Shown: piece by piece, positions 1 through 39,266 of the stretch
Layout of the letters: every line of letters starts with the position of its first letter
Position numbering within the stretch: the first letter of the stretch is position 1
Source of the DNA: Patagioenas fasciata
Lineage: Eukaryota; Chordata; Aves; Columbiformes; Columbidae
Length of the DNA stretch: 64,000 nt
Assembly: GCF_037038585.1 (NCBI RefSeq)
Contig: NC_092541.1
Location: 2,043,445-2,107,444 of the forward strand
Reading direction: 5' to 3'
The notes under the pieces: model-generated
Told to the model about the DNA's origin: nothing
What the model saw: only the letters and a program-made list of their open reading frames with translations
Databases searched by the model: none
Program-made: the position numbers and the translations under genes

Positions 1-103
1 CTTTCTCTTTACAAAAAGCCAATAAATAGTTATAAAATCTAACTAGAAAGTCAAGCTCTTCCCAGTGACCCTGAGAGGAGCCAGGACGGGGGCAACAGGT
101 GTC

Positions 104-335
104 ATTTTGGTTGGAAGACCCTCAAGATTGAATCCAAGCGTTATCCCACCCCTGGCACTAACCCGTGTCCGTAAGAACCTCATCTCTGTGTATTTTCAAC
201 CCCTCCAGGGATGGTGACTCCAGCACTGCCCTGGGCAGCCTGTTCCAATGCCCCACAGCCCTTTGGGGAAGAAATTGTTCCCCAGATCCAACCTCAACTT
301 CCCCTGGTGCAACTTGAGGCCGTTCCCTCAAGCCT
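104..335 (-). mobile_element. CR1 LINE fragment, 3' end
   Basis: Reads on the minus strand as the 3' terminal part of a CR1 retrotransposon. It shares the same blocks as the copies at 1.17, 4.72, 54.6 and 56.8 kb, including the 'ccctgggcagcctgttccaa' block and the 'attttggttgg' terminus. It is 5'-truncated, as usual for CR1, and holds no coding capacity. Several substitutions against the other copies suggest an old insertion. Confidence 0.88.
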
Positions 336-549
336 TTGCCTTTTGGGAAACAGCAGCTTGAGGTTTTCTGTTCTAAGAGCCCCCAGACGGGCAAGTTGTT
401 ATAAGGTGCTGTTTTCTGATGCTTTTCCAGGTCACGGTGGGTGACGACCCTCCCCGACTGCTGCCAGGGAGCAGGACACTGCTGGGCTCCTCGCCTTTCC
501 TTCTAAAAGTGGGTTTTACCATCACCAGCTGCAGGAAGGTCCTGCAAAG

Positions 550-905
550 CACAGCCGCTCTCCACACATGGCAGCGCCCCCCCGCCCACCCTCACAGCCG
601 CCCTGAGGAGCCCCTGTCGCTCCTTCCCCCGGTACCTCCTGCCAGGACACCCAAGGCAGCCGCCACCACCCCCAGGAGCCCTCCTGGGGGACAGCGTGAC
701 CGCCCCCAGCCCCCGGCCGTGGCCATGGCCGCCCCGAGCGCCGCCTCCCCCGCGACAACGGCCGCAACCGCCCGCCCCGCTGCGTGTGGGGGTAACGGCG
801 CCGCCCGCCGCTTCCCGCCCTTCTCGTCCCCTCAGCGCTGCCGGGGGAAGACGGGGCCGCGCCGGCTCTCACCGCGGCGCTTCGAGTGGGAGTTGGAGGC
901 TCCCG
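550..905. promoter_or_regulatory. CpG island, unassigned promoter candidate
   Basis: A 350-base stretch rich in C, G and CpG lies 4.6 kb upstream of the IKZF3 start and is flanked by AT-rich DNA. On the minus strand an open segment (about 920 down to 862) ends in a good donor, GCCGCG followed by gtgagagcc; a second donor-like site lies near 633. This could be the first exon of a divergent minus-strand gene; in human the neighbour there is ZPBP2, transcribed away from IKZF3. It could also be a distal IKZF3 promoter. I do not recognise the short peptide, so no gene is called. Confidence 0.5.
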
Positions 906-1167
906 CTTCACCACCATCACCTCTTTTCTTCCTCACCCACGCCCTGTGCTTGTAAAAAATACTTATTATCGCTTCACAGGTCACTTGGCTAGTGAAGGAT
1001 GGCCCTGCTGGCCACCCCCCGCCCCCCGGGCTCTTATGCCTTAGCCCTATGGCTGAGAAACTACCACGTCGCTCTTCCACAGTGCGTAGCGAAATGTGGG
1101 TTTTGACTCTAAAGTGGCGTTTCCAGCTGCGTGGGCAAGGGTGGGAAACTGCGGGGGGAGGAGGAAT

Positions 1168-1362
1168 TAGGCAGAATGATTTTTTGGTTGGAAAAGCCCC
1201 TTAAGATTGAGTCCAAATGTTCCCGCACCCCTGGCACTTCCCCCTGTCCTTGAGAACCTCATGTCCGTCTGTCCAACCCTCCAGGGATGGTGACTCCAGC
1301 ACTGCCTTGGGCAGCCTGTTCCAATGCCGCACAGCCCTTTTGGTGAAGAAACATTTTGGGCA
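1168..1362 (-). mobile_element. CR1 LINE fragment, 3' end
   Basis: Minus-strand CR1 3' end with the same conserved blocks as the copy at 104-335. It is truncated after about 190 bases and abuts a CTGT microsatellite on its right. Confidence 0.86.
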
Positions 1363-1373
1363 GGGGCTGAGGT

Positions 1374-1375
1374 CG

Positions 1376-1409
<34 letters not shown>
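1374..1409. repeat. (CTGT)n microsatellite
   Basis: About eight uninterrupted copies of the tetranucleotide CTGT directly after a CR1 fragment. It is likely to be length-variable. Confidence 0.95.
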
Positions 1410-4090
1410 GCTTGGTGCACCGAACCCCATCACCGCAGGGGCGGCCGGGCTGGCGTCTCCGAGCTCCACGTCTCCAGCTCCCTGCAAGCCCTGCGTGCCC
1501 GGCTGTTCTTCAGCTGCAGGTTTCTGCAGCGACTCATTATGGGAGAAGCACTTGCAGCTTAAAAACAACAACAAAAAAACCCCCATTCCTGCCACTTGCT
1601 GTGAGAAAGACTGAAAATAAGAGTTGGGCATATCCTGTTGGCTCGAAAACAGCTGAATGCTACCTATTACTTTAAGTACTCGGGGTTGGTTTTTAAGTCA
1701 GTTACATGTTTTGGAAGACTTGCTTGTGACTTTCAAGCTCTTAAAAGTAGAAATATTTTGTTTCTAGAGTGAGTGTTATGAAAATACTCAGGAAACCCAG
1801 GTGACCGGGGAGAGGAGGTACTTGCATTTCACCAACCTGCACATCATGAGACACCCAAGATCAGGAGCTGTGGCCAGGTCTCTGGTAATTAGCTAAATCA
1901 TATCGATTGTGCAGCCTCAGACCACACCAGTGTCCGAAAATGATGAAATAGTGTTTGCATAACAAATATGGAACAGTAAACACGGGAATGATAGTTATTT
2001 TTGTAGATAGCTGTAAATATTTTAATTCAACAGTTCCATGTAAAAAAGACCCACACTTGAGTTATGAGTTTTCCTTAAGAAAGCGTGCAAAATAAAGTGT
2101 GAAAAAGAAGCTATCAAATTGTTGATGGAAAATACTTTTACTCAAGCCTGGTGGTATTTTTAAGTAGTGTCCCCCCTCATTTAATGTCTTGCGGTGCTTT
2201 CTTCTTCCTTAGACCAAGATGTTAACTCTTAAGTGGTCTGTCAAGGTATAAGAACCATGACAGGGTTTTCACTTTTAATTTCTTTGAGCTGCTGAACAGT
2301 TCGTAATTAGGACCACCTCAAAAGATCTGGCGTTCCCATGTGTTGAACGTTTTCAGTTTTACTCAAAGTTAACATTTCCCGCTTACGCCTTATAGGCAAA
2401 ATGATTCAGTTTTTAACGTGTCTGCTATGAACTAGTAATGTTGCAGTCTGAACATCCTCTGTTCCTCAGGGTGTTTATACCCTGTTGTTATGTAACTGTC
2501 TTACACAGCCCATCAGTCCCCAGCTCGTTAATTATTATAAAATAGTATTTTTAGTATAAAGCTTCGTCTGCAGTTTTAAACCTTTATAAACTTAGATGCC
2601 TGTGTCTTCAATCAAATGACTCATTCCTTTTTCCAGTCTATAATATTTTTAAGTTACAGACTGATAAAGTGTCATGACAGATTGGTAAGAAGAAAAGAAT
2701 AAAATAGCTGGTTATCTTTAAGAACGGGGTAATGGTGGGGGGAGGATTTGCTAAGACAAAATGTTAAGTTGTGTATTTATGGATTAGTAGGTATTCTTGC
2801 TGATAGCCAGAAGCTCTGCCAGTAGGAAATGAAAGAAGGGGGGGAAAAAAAGCTATTGCAAACTTGTTGGTCATGGTGTGCATAGGTGTTTGATCATTAA
2901 AATGCAAACATTTTATCCTAGGAGATATGTAGGGATATTTCCAGGATTACAGGGTCTTGTGAATCTGGATGTTATTTGGGATGCAGAAGACAAGTGTTGT
3001 CTCTCATATTTAAAGTCAGCGATCTAAAGCAGGGAGGGCCACAATGAATGCAGTGGCATTTTCGTTAGTTGTAGATTCTCAAGTTGCATGAGTATTATTA
3101 CTGATTTCTGGACCCCTTTGTGGAAATTGTATGTATTATAGTAAAGGAACAAAATGGATTAAGCTGCCATCAATCTTCCTATCCCCAAACCTTCATTTCT
3201 CAGTTTTAAATGCAGCTGAGTTGCAGAGCCATAAAAACCAAACCCAACTACACAATGTGATGAAAGAAGTACAAAAGTGTAACAAACGGATGCAGCAATA
3301 ACCCTGAGGGTCCAGCAGTGCATCTGCCTCGGCTATGCTGAAAATCATCAGTGAGCTTCCATCATCTGCAGCATCTTGGGTTGGTTTTTCCTTTTTTCTC
3401 TCTCTGCTGTCTGCCCTGCTCATCAGTTTGAAGCCACAAACACGTGCTCTGATGTCAAAGCATGCCAGGTACGGGCTGTGCTGATGTTCTGTGCTGATCT
3501 GAGATCTAGGCCAGTTGTTATCTTTTTTTGGTAAATAGCTCCGGGTTTGGGTGAAGGAAAATCCCATGAGTGGTGCTGAGCTTGCGTGTGAAGTCAAGGC
3601 TGCGCTGGGCTGGCGCAGCTCACGCTTCCTCGCGAATCATGGAAGGGTTTGGGTCAGACCATGGGCAGGCACATCCTGCACTGGGTCAGGTTGCTCAAAG
3701 CCGCGTCTGAGCCCTGTGGGGAGAGTCTCCTTTCAAACTTCTGTCTTAAATGTACAAAAATTGTCATTTAACAATCCCCCCATGAGTGCAATTCATCTTT
3801 AATTTATGAAATAATTTTGTAAGTTGTTTTTTCTTTTAAATTGCTGTGCTCTTTTGTTAAGAAAAATAGCTAACTTAAGTTTAATTTTAATCTTAGCCAT
3901 TTAATTTTAATGTGGAGTCCAAGGAGTGCGATCTGTTAACGAATAATGCAAAGAAAGCAGCATTCATGTAACAGCCGAGGCTGCATTACCATGTTTATGT
4001 GATGTGTAAACAGAGCCAGGACTAATCGCACACAAAGGAAATTCAGGATGTAAAAAAGAAGTTGCTCTTTCTTGTGTGTGGTGCACATCA
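1410..4090. other. Intergenic AT-rich DNA, no gene seen
   Basis: I see no exon, repeat family or RNA gene here. Open frames are short and have no recognisable protein content. This is the distal upstream flank of IKZF3. Confidence 0.6.
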
Positions 4091-4170
4091 TGGTGCACAA
4101 TTACCACACCAGTTTGGATGCAGTTGCCCTTTCATGTGTGTGGTGCACAATTACCACACCAGTTTGGATA
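4088..4170 (+). repeat. Imperfect 50-base tandem duplication
   Basis: The 28-base string beginning ggtgcacaattaccacacca occurs at about 4092 and again at about 4142. Each copy is preceded by a similar tgtgtgtggtgca tract. It looks like a simple local duplication with no coding content. Confidence 0.8.
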
Positions 4171-4721
4171 AAGGCTTTGACCGCTTGGCTCTGCCATGTA
4201 AAATAAAAAGGAGTCAGAAGTCTGCCAACACAAAATAGCTCCGTGTCGCCCTGCGAAACTCTCTGTATGAATAACTGTTGTCCTTTGAGTGACCTGATCC
4301 CTGCCAGCGCCAGCTTTCCCGTGCTGCTTTGGGTGTCAGCATTTGCTGCACATCTTAGAGACGAAGGGATCCCTAAAACGCTAAGTAGTATTTTTGGCTG
4401 GTTGTCCATAATGGTTTATGGATCTGTTGGTCTTGCTGGCTACCCTTCCATAAAAGGGGCTGTCAGATGGCTTCCCATCCCACAGCACCGGCGGAAAATA
4501 GCGCTCGTGTCTCGTTGGATGTACTTGTAACTGGAAATGTGGGTTGGAAGGAGCTGTTGGTCCAGCTCAAGGTGCAGTGGTTGGATGAGGAGATGTGCGA
4601 TTCCCCAGGCACAGGAGTGTGGCTGAGCCCTCAGGGTTGGTTTGTTACACCTGGCGCTGCCTCCTGTGGTCTCACTCCTGATGGTGTCCTTGCCTAAGGA
4701 GCTGCTGTGGCTTCCACAAGA

Positions 4722-5068
4722 AAACCCTTGAGGCACTCGAGCGAGTTCAGAGAAGGGAAGGGGCTGGAGCACAAGTGTGATGAGAGTGTCTGAGGGACCT
4801 GGGGATGTAGCAAGTGACAGGAGGAGAAAAAATGGCCTCAGGTTGCACCAGGAGAGGTTGAGGTTGGATCTGGGGAACAATTTCTTCCCCAAAGGGCTGT
4901 GGGGCATTGGAACAGGCTGCCCAGGGCAGTGCTGGAGTCACCATCCCTGGAGGGTTGAACAGATGGAGATGAGGTTCTCAGGGATATGGGGCAGTACCAG
5001 GGGTGGGGGAACTGTTGGACTCGACGATCTTGAGGATCTTTTCCAGCCAAAATGATTCTGTGATTCTT
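4722..5068 (+). mobile_element. CR1 LINE fragment, 3' end
   Basis: Plus-strand CR1 3' end of about 345 bases, running from the end of the coding part through the 3' UTR to the 'atgattctgtgattct' terminus. It is the longest copy of its subfamily in the window and sits about 170 bases before the IKZF3 CpG island. Confidence 0.9.
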
Positions 5069-5229
5069 TACCTGTGGAGCCAGCGCTGATGCTGGCGACA
5101 GAGCTTATCTCTTATCTCCCACGAAGCAGAGAGCGATGTGTTCTCTAAAGTGCAGGGTTTCGTGTTTTGCTTTGGTGCGTTGTGCGAGCTCAGGGCTGCA
5201 GGTGCTCCCACTCTGCCCACGCTGTCTTG

Positions 5230-5459
5230 CTGAGCTCTGCCCGTCACCTCCGTGTTCCTGGTGCCACTTGTCCCCAAGGCGGGCGGGTCCCCGCGAGCCG
5301 GTCGGCTCCGTTGGCCGCCGCCCGGCGCCGCTCTCCGCCCGCCCAGCGCCGCCGGGCCGGATGTCGCGGTGCCCGCGGTAGGGAGCGGAGCCCGGGGAGG
5401 TCCCGCCGCCAGTCGCCGAGCCCGGCCGGGCAGGTGGAGCCGGGACGCGCGGCCGGAGC

Positions 5460-5480
<21 letters not shown>
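5230..5480 (+). promoter_or_regulatory. IKZF3: IKZF3 CpG-island promoter and 5' UTR
   Basis: A compact CpG-rich stretch ends exactly at the first coding exon of IKZF3 (ATG at 5460, donor at 5467). No clear TATA box is visible, so dispersed initiation is expected. The boundary with AT-rich DNA on both sides is sharp. Confidence 0.7.
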
Positions 5481-32484
<27,004 letters not shown>

Positions 32485-34755
32485 AGGGACTGGCTTTCCG
32501 AGCTCAAAGGCTTTGGGTTAGGTCAGAGGGCAGGCTTGGTTGGTTGGTTTTTTTATTAGTATAAAGAAATTTCTTGAGTATTTTTCTATGCCAGTTTTTA
32601 AATGAGTGTCACAGGGAGGTGACACCCCAAATTTTTGTTTTTTAGAAATATTTCAGTGTTCTGTAGCATCCGTGCCTGGCTGCTTTGGTGAATGGTACTG
32701 TACAAAACACCAGGAGCAGAGACCCATTTTTAGATGAACTTTATTTTTGTGAAAATCAAGAGCCATTTAAGATTTTTTTTTAAAGTGCATTTGTTTTCAT
32801 AATGATGCTTTCATTCAGTGCAAAAGGTTTTGATGCCTTGCTGCCCGTTTCTCTGCTTTTGGCCAAGTGTGTAGTCAGACGGATACAGGAGGAGCTTTTT
32901 CTGGCTGTTTCAGTCCCAATGATCTTCACTTGGCTCATCAGTGACACAAGGAAAACGTGTCTGGGCGGGATCATTAATTCCTCTTTAAAGGTTTTCCCCT
33001 AAGTCTCAAAGAGCATGTGGCCCCACCACACTTTCGTTTTTCTTACCCCTCTGTTCACTTTCTTTCAAGTCACTCCCACACGCGTCTTACTCAGTAATAG
33101 CAAAATAAGAAATGAGACCTATTTTGGGGCTGGGGGTTTTCTGACAGTACATGCATTTTTGGGATACTCGATGAGGTCATTGCTTGGCTCATCCATGCAG
33201 TCTGGGGGGAAAGTCTTCCTTTTGTCATGGATGCCAAGAACGAGGATGAAACTGTCCCATGCTCCCGCTCAGCTCCAGTGGTAAACTTGCGACTGTGCCG
33301 TTTGGCCAGCTCTGGCACACGACGTCCCCGCACCGGAGTCACCGTATCCCGGCAGCAGCTGCCACCGTGAGAACCCGCGTACACGAATGTGTGGGAGCTC
33401 GACAGCTCAATCATGCCGTCTGGTTATACGTGGGGATATCCCTCAGAGTGAAATGTGCTGTTTTGCAAAATGAGTATTTACCATTACTTTGAAGCTGGTT
33501 TTTAAAATAGCTCTTTTAATCTAATCGTTGCTCCGCAGCTGTATTATTAGTCACTGTGCTGAAGATATGAATTTGATAATGGTTTTGCTGAGTGAATGTT
33601 TATTTTTTGCAAAGTATTTTTGTATGATGTAGAGTTAGGTGTGTTCTGATGGACTTTTGTATCCATTCTACGCTTTGATACCTACATTGCGTTTGTACTT
33701 TTCCAACATTGCTGTACCAGTATCCGTGGTGACCCAGCTTTACCCACAAGGGACGGTTGGAGCATCGAGAGTCAAGAAATACTGAATTTAATTCCTTCCT
33801 ATGACCTGGGCTCACTCTTTTTTGGCTGAAATACTTTCTGCTTCCTTGAATTTTAAGGTACAAAATAGAAAATTATACTCATTTTTCCCAATTAAGGGTA
33901 CATCTGAAGAACGCTGGAATAGCACTGTAGAAGTGCTAGATCCTGCTTATCGCTGGGGTAAGGAGAACTCTCTTGCTACCTTGTGTGATGCTAATGAAAT
34001 AGGTTTAGGGTCTTTCCCAATAATTGATTTCCCAGTGTGAGGCACATAACGTGAGCGGGTGGATGTTGGTTCTTCCCCAATGAACACCCATTGGCACGAT
34101 GTGACAAACCCGACTGCCTTCAGGCAGCAGCCTGGGCTTGGAAAGGCTTCCACCGACTATTTTAGCCAATTCCCTGCTTTAATCGGTGTAAATCACCCCG
34201 TAACTCCATCTTTCCCGCTGTGTTTTCATGGGGGAGAAGCGCCTGAGTTCCACGCACACGGTGGCAGATGAAAACGCTCCTCGCCCTTCACCAGAAATGA
34301 ATAAGGTTGCACAGAGTATAACGTAACTTGTCGTTTGCACAGGAAGCTCCTCAGATTGCCGAATGTGTGTCACGCCGCGCCGCCGGTTTCTGTCTCGGGT
34401 ACCGAATCCTTGAAAACACTCTGCAGATTACTGTCCCGCTCTTCGCTTACCGCCAGGCAGGGCTTCAGCCGCCTCCCCTTGCTTCCCAGATAAGGTGAGC
34501 AATCGACCGCTGCGCCTCTGAGCAGATTTTTGAAAGGAAGGAGGGAGGTTTTTCGCAGTATTTGGCTGAAACGGCTCCGTTTTCCCACCCTGCTTGGGCA
34601 GACTCACGATTTCCAGATAGGCTGAACCAAAAGAAGTTCCCTGTGCTGTCTGGAATTGATGAGCGGTAACCTTGTTACAGCTCTGCTGTTGAACAATTAA
34701 GTGTTGTGGAATTTCAACCCAGTCATTTATTAAAAGAGAAAACTATATGTATATT
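32485..34755 (+). other. IKZF3: IKZF3 3' UTR
   Basis: AT-rich sequence after the stop codon with no exon-like content. ATTAAA at 34729-34734 is followed by TGTA elements and a GT-rich tract, a plausible polyadenylation site. AATAAA at 35309-35314 is a possible distal site. Human IKZF3 also has a multi-kilobase 3' UTR. Confidence 0.55.
34729..34734 (+). terminator. IKZF3: Candidate IKZF3 poly(A) signal ATTAAA
   Basis: The ATTAAA hexamer lies 2.2 kb after the stop codon. It is followed by tatgtatatttatgtattt and a ctgctgtgtgatgct tract that could serve as the GU-rich downstream element. Confidence 0.4.
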
Positions 34756-34759
34756 TATG

Positions 34760-37700
34760 TATTTCATGAGTACCGTTTATCTGCTGTGTGATGCTCGCTG
34801 AGCATCAGCACATTGCTGAACCAGAGCCTTGGCTGTGTCCTGGGACGGACCAGCCCTCTGAGGTGGCAGGATCGGTCCCCTCAATGACCCCCACTCGTTT
34901 TGGAGACCCTGTGCCCTCCCGAGCCCCACATGGGGGGCAGGAATCCCCTTGGGCTGTGCCCGTAGGTCCAATGGCTATGCTCAGTGTCAGGTCACTGAGC
35001 TCAGAGGAGCTATGCAGATCACCTCATTGGGAAGATCGAGGTGTGTGGGGGGGAAACGTCTGGTATTTGCTGTGAGCTTGATTTCTTCTGCCCTTGGTTT
35101 GGTTATTTTGGTACGAAACAAATGGCTGTTTGGACAGTTCTCTTTGAACACGCTCCAGCCAGCTGTTTCTTCTGTCTCGCTTGGTTTCTTTATTTACCGA
35201 TGAATTACGCCTAAACAGCGGGCAGTGCTGGGGAGGCTCAGGAAACTGCCTTTTAGCATTAAGAGATGAGCCTCTTGCACTTAAAAGATTGTTGAATTTC
35301 TCAGTTTCAATAAATTCCCATGTCTGTAACAGTGGAAGAGACCCTGGGGGGCTGTTCCCATCTGTCACCTCTGGGACGTGTGAATCGCAAAGATGTGATG
35401 AAACCTGTGACCAGGCTGTAGCCACCAGAACAGCAACTGGTTAGTGGGATTTAATGATCACGTAGTCTGCTCCTCTAACTGCCGAAAAATGGCATTGGCC
35501 TCTGGTTCTGGTTAACAGATAAATGACACAGCCCAAGGGGACGTGTCCTCCTCTGAGCTGGGGCTGCCACTGCCTTTCCTTGTCTCCCCAGCAAGCTCAG
35601 GACAAGCATTTGAGGGAGGGGAACAGCCCATATTTGCCCCAGTAATGATTCCTGTGGGATCCTCAGGCCTTACTCCTGTGACGTGACGTGTCTTGAAGCG
35701 CTGTCCTCCTCCCCTGGTGTCACCGAGCGCAGTCAGAGTGAAACCGGGCTCTGGTAGGCATGTGGAGGAGCCTGGAGCCCTGGCGCGCATGGCGGTGGTG
35801 GCCTTGGTTGGGGGCAGATGCTTGTGACTGTGTTTGACCTGCGATCCTGGGTGACACCGGGGTGACACTCTTGCAACCAGCGCGGGAGAGAGGAGCGTTT
35901 GGGAAGGGGACGGTGAAAGGGGCACGTGCCCCTCAGATTCCTTCCCCATGGCCACGCTCTGGTTGTTCCTCCCAGCAGCCAAACAGTGTCTGAAGTGCTC
36001 AGCCCCATGTTCCTGGACCCGCTCCAGGACACGTTGATGCTCCCACGGGTGCGGGTGGGCTCAGGGTTTCCATGGGGTGACGGGGCCTGCGCCCACCATA
36101 CCGGAGCGCATCAGTCGGACGGAAACACCCCGGGGAAGGGGGAGGCTCACGCCAACCCTCCCACAGCCCGTTTTTAGCAGCTCTTTCAGCAGGTTGACGT
36201 TGTTCACACTTATTTCATGCTCTCCTGACACCTGCTACCACAAGAAGCTGGACATGCTTGAACCAAAGAAAAGAAAATTGTAAAAAAAAAAAAGTCAGAG
36301 GATCCTTTTTTTTTTTCAGTTTTACCTTCACTTCCTTCCTAGCGTGGCTGAAACGCAAGCGCCAAGGGTTATTTTCCCCTGGCTGTGATGTTGCCAGATA
36401 ATTCTGCAGGATGGGGTGAAACCCTCCCAGTGCTCACAACCCAGGGTTCAGGGCTGGGGGGGCAGTGAACCCCCCAGCCTGGCTTTTACCTGAATAAGAG
36501 CTTTTCTGATCCTATAAAACCCCTCAGCCCTCTTCTGCCAGGAACCAAAACCCCTTTAAAGCACCAGGCTTATAAAAACCTTCAGTTGGTGTTATGACAG
36601 AGAGATCCTTATCTGCTGATATGCTGTAATTATGATAGAGCAGGAACTCGTTTCCCCTGTCGTGTTGAAACACGCTTTGTAACGCACAAAAACAAAAAAA
36701 AATCCTATAAAACTCTGCTGGGTGCTGAGCTGCATCCTCCGAGCATCCCAGCCGGCTCTGCTCCCCATGGGGACCGGTCCAGCACCCCAAAACCAGCAGT
36801 GCCGGGAGGGGAGGGCGACTGAGGGAGGACTGAGTCACCGCCACCACCTCCTCCTTGTCCCAATTCTCCAGCCGTTCATGAGTCACCCCACCATGGACCC
36901 GCCGGTGTTTCGCAGCCCTTTGTGTGGGATGGGTGTCCCCAGAATCTGGGGGACAAGGTGTGAATGTGGCCACCTCTGTGCATCCCTTGTGGGGCTGAGC
37001 ACCAGCGGATGGGGGTCACCCATCCCAATGAGGTGGAGCTCTGCACCCGCGGGGCTCCCACCCTGTGTGACACGCGGGGTCACTGGTGTCACCGTGGTGG
37101 TGGCAGCAGGTTCATGTCACGCCTGCTGCCCTCACCACTTTGCCGGGAGGGAAGTGAAGCCCCCAGGGAGCCGCACACGCTCCCGCGCCACCCAGCCATT
37201 CCCTCCGGCGGGGTTATATCTGGTGCCACATTTGCATCGCGGCAAGCCGGCGCACCTGGGCAGGGCCAGCCAGATCCTCGGGGGAGCGGCTGACGATTGT
37301 CACACGCCGGAGAAAGGAAAGTCCCAGCAGACGATTGTTTTTTAGAGAGACCTGGTTCCTACCCGAGCATCTTTGGCCCCTTGGGCACCTGCTGGGGCTG
37401 CAGCGTGGGGTGGGATGAGGGCGATGCTCCTGGGCTCTGCGTGAGTGCTTGGAAAGCAGGGAGGATGCTCCAGGGTTGGAGATGCTGCTCCTTGGCTGTC
37501 AGCATGGCCCAAGTGCCCTGCCCAGGCCCCAGCAGCTCCCTGTTTCCCCATCGCTTTGCCCCAGATTCCCCCCTCTTCCCGCCATGGGCACTGGTGCCAT
37601 TGCAGCGCTGCTGTCCCCTGCTGTGCTGGCGACCCTTCTGTCCCTCCCCACTTCCTGGGAGACACTGTGGACTGGGGGTGTCTAGGTGGTCCTGTCCTTC

Positions 37701-39100
37701 CTCAGCCCCCTTTCCCAAGGCTGTGGCTCTGTGCTGGGGGGGCTGAGCTGCAACCAGGGGCCCCCCTGCCTTCTTGCTCCCTGGTGCTGAGCACAGCCCC
37801 CCCGTTCCTGCCCCCCGAAGCGGAGAAAGTTAGTCAAATCTGCAGAAACCACAGCCGGGGGGGAGGCTACGTCTCTGCCACAGCTTTGATGTCACCCCTG
37901 CATGTCCCACAGGTGCTGCGCCGTTGCCATAGCCCCAGCACCGCGGTCCCCACCACCGCTTTGCCATTAAGTCATGCAGGAAGAGGGGGATAATGCAAAA
38001 ATATTTCCTCTCCCCCCACATCCCCATCCTGTCCCCAAGGTGCCTGGAGCTGGTCAGGCCTGGGGGGCCACGTGTGTGGCTGCAGCCGCCATCCAGCCCC
38101 TCGCATGTGGGGCTGGAGGTCATGGCAGGAGTTTGGGGGGCTGCATTGGGGACGCCACATTTATGCCCCCCTCCCCAGCCCTGCAAAGTCCATCCCAGCC
38201 ACCGGTGAGGCTGCGGGGTGTCCCGGGCTCCCGGGGGAGTGCGGTGGGAGCCGGGAAGGTTTCTGAGAAGTGCCCCCCCATGTTGAATCGCGGCCGGGCC
38301 TCCCTGCGGTTTCCCCCTGCTCTCACCTCCTCGGCACAGTCACGCCAGCACCCACGCACCAGCACGCTGCACCCAGCCTTGGGGGTGGCACACGCTGTGT
38401 CCCCACCACTGTCACCCTCCCCAAGGTGAAGGGGACCCCCCTGGTGCTGGAGTCCCCCTGAGATGTGTGTTTCTTGTGCCTGACCTGTACCCATCCTGCA
38501 CCTGCCATGCACCCAGCATCCCTGCACCCAACCTTCGCTGTGCAACCCACACCCATTCTGCACCGGTCCCTGCACCCCCTGTGCACCTCCCGAGCACCCT
38601 GCACCCCCTGTGCAGCCCCTGAGCACCCTGCACCCCCTGTGCACCTCCCGAGAACCCTGCACCCCCTGTGCACCTCCCGAGAACCCTGCACCCCCTGGGC
38701 ACCTCCCGAGCACCCTGCACCCCCTGTGCATCCCCCGAGCACCCTGCACCCCCTTTGCACCCTGCTCCCATCCTTGCACCAGCTCCTGCACCCATTTAGC
38801 AGCCGAGCTGCCGGCGCAGTTCCCTGCAGCCCCTCATGTTGCTTGGTGACAAACAAGGGGTGACACGGTCCATCGTGTGGGACCCCCCGCCACGGGGCAC
38901 TCCTGACCCCACAGCACAGCCCAGGAGGAAAGGAGAATGGAGCCAGGGTCTGGGGGTGCTGCACACCCACAGGCGCAGGGGCCAAGGGTTTGGGTGCCCC
39001 CCAGGGAGCGGGACGCAGGTTGTTGGGGGCAGCTGCCAGCCCTTCCCAGCCCTGTCACACCGGCTGCACTCTCAGAGGAAGCCGCTCCGCTTTCTTGCAC
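34760..39100. other. Intergenic, AT-rich to GC-rich transition, no gene recognised
   Basis: Between the probable IKZF3 end and the RDH8-like gene. Composition climbs steeply from about 36.7 kb. An A-run lies near 36,281-36,293. The many open frames from 36.7 kb onward reflect low stop-codon density in GC-rich DNA; none carries a recognisable domain. The only structured element is the minisatellite at 38.57 kb. Confidence 0.6.
38566..38770. repeat. 29-base minisatellite
   Basis: Seven or so tandem copies of a unit close to gagcaccctgcacccc followed by ctgtgcacctccc, with small substitutions. It is bordered by looser 'gcaccc' repetition. Intergenic, 0.5 kb beyond the 3' end of the RDH8-like gene. 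Confidence 0.9.
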
Positions 39101-39130
39101 CCAGCGCTGGTTAAAAATACCACTCCTGAT

Positions 39131-39136
39131 TTTAAT
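39131..39136 (-). terminator. Candidate poly(A) signal of the RDH8-like gene
   Basis: TTTAAT on the plus strand reads ATTAAA on the minus strand, about 130 bases after the stop codon at 39267. It is the nearest hexamer downstream. Confidence 0.45.
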
Positions 39137-39266
39137 ACAGCGGCGGCGGGTGCTATTTTGGGCTGGGAGCAGGAAGCGAAACCCCACGTGGGTCCCAGCG
39201 TTGCTCGCCCCCCTCTCCAAGCTGCCCCCGAGCTCGACCGGGCGGTTGTGCTGGGGGCCAGGGGGG

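Noticed and set aside
36722-38791. Many 100-220-codon open frames between IKZF3 and the RDH8-like gene
   Set aside because: Found on both strands and all frames in GC-rich DNA, partly over a minisatellite, with no family resemblance.
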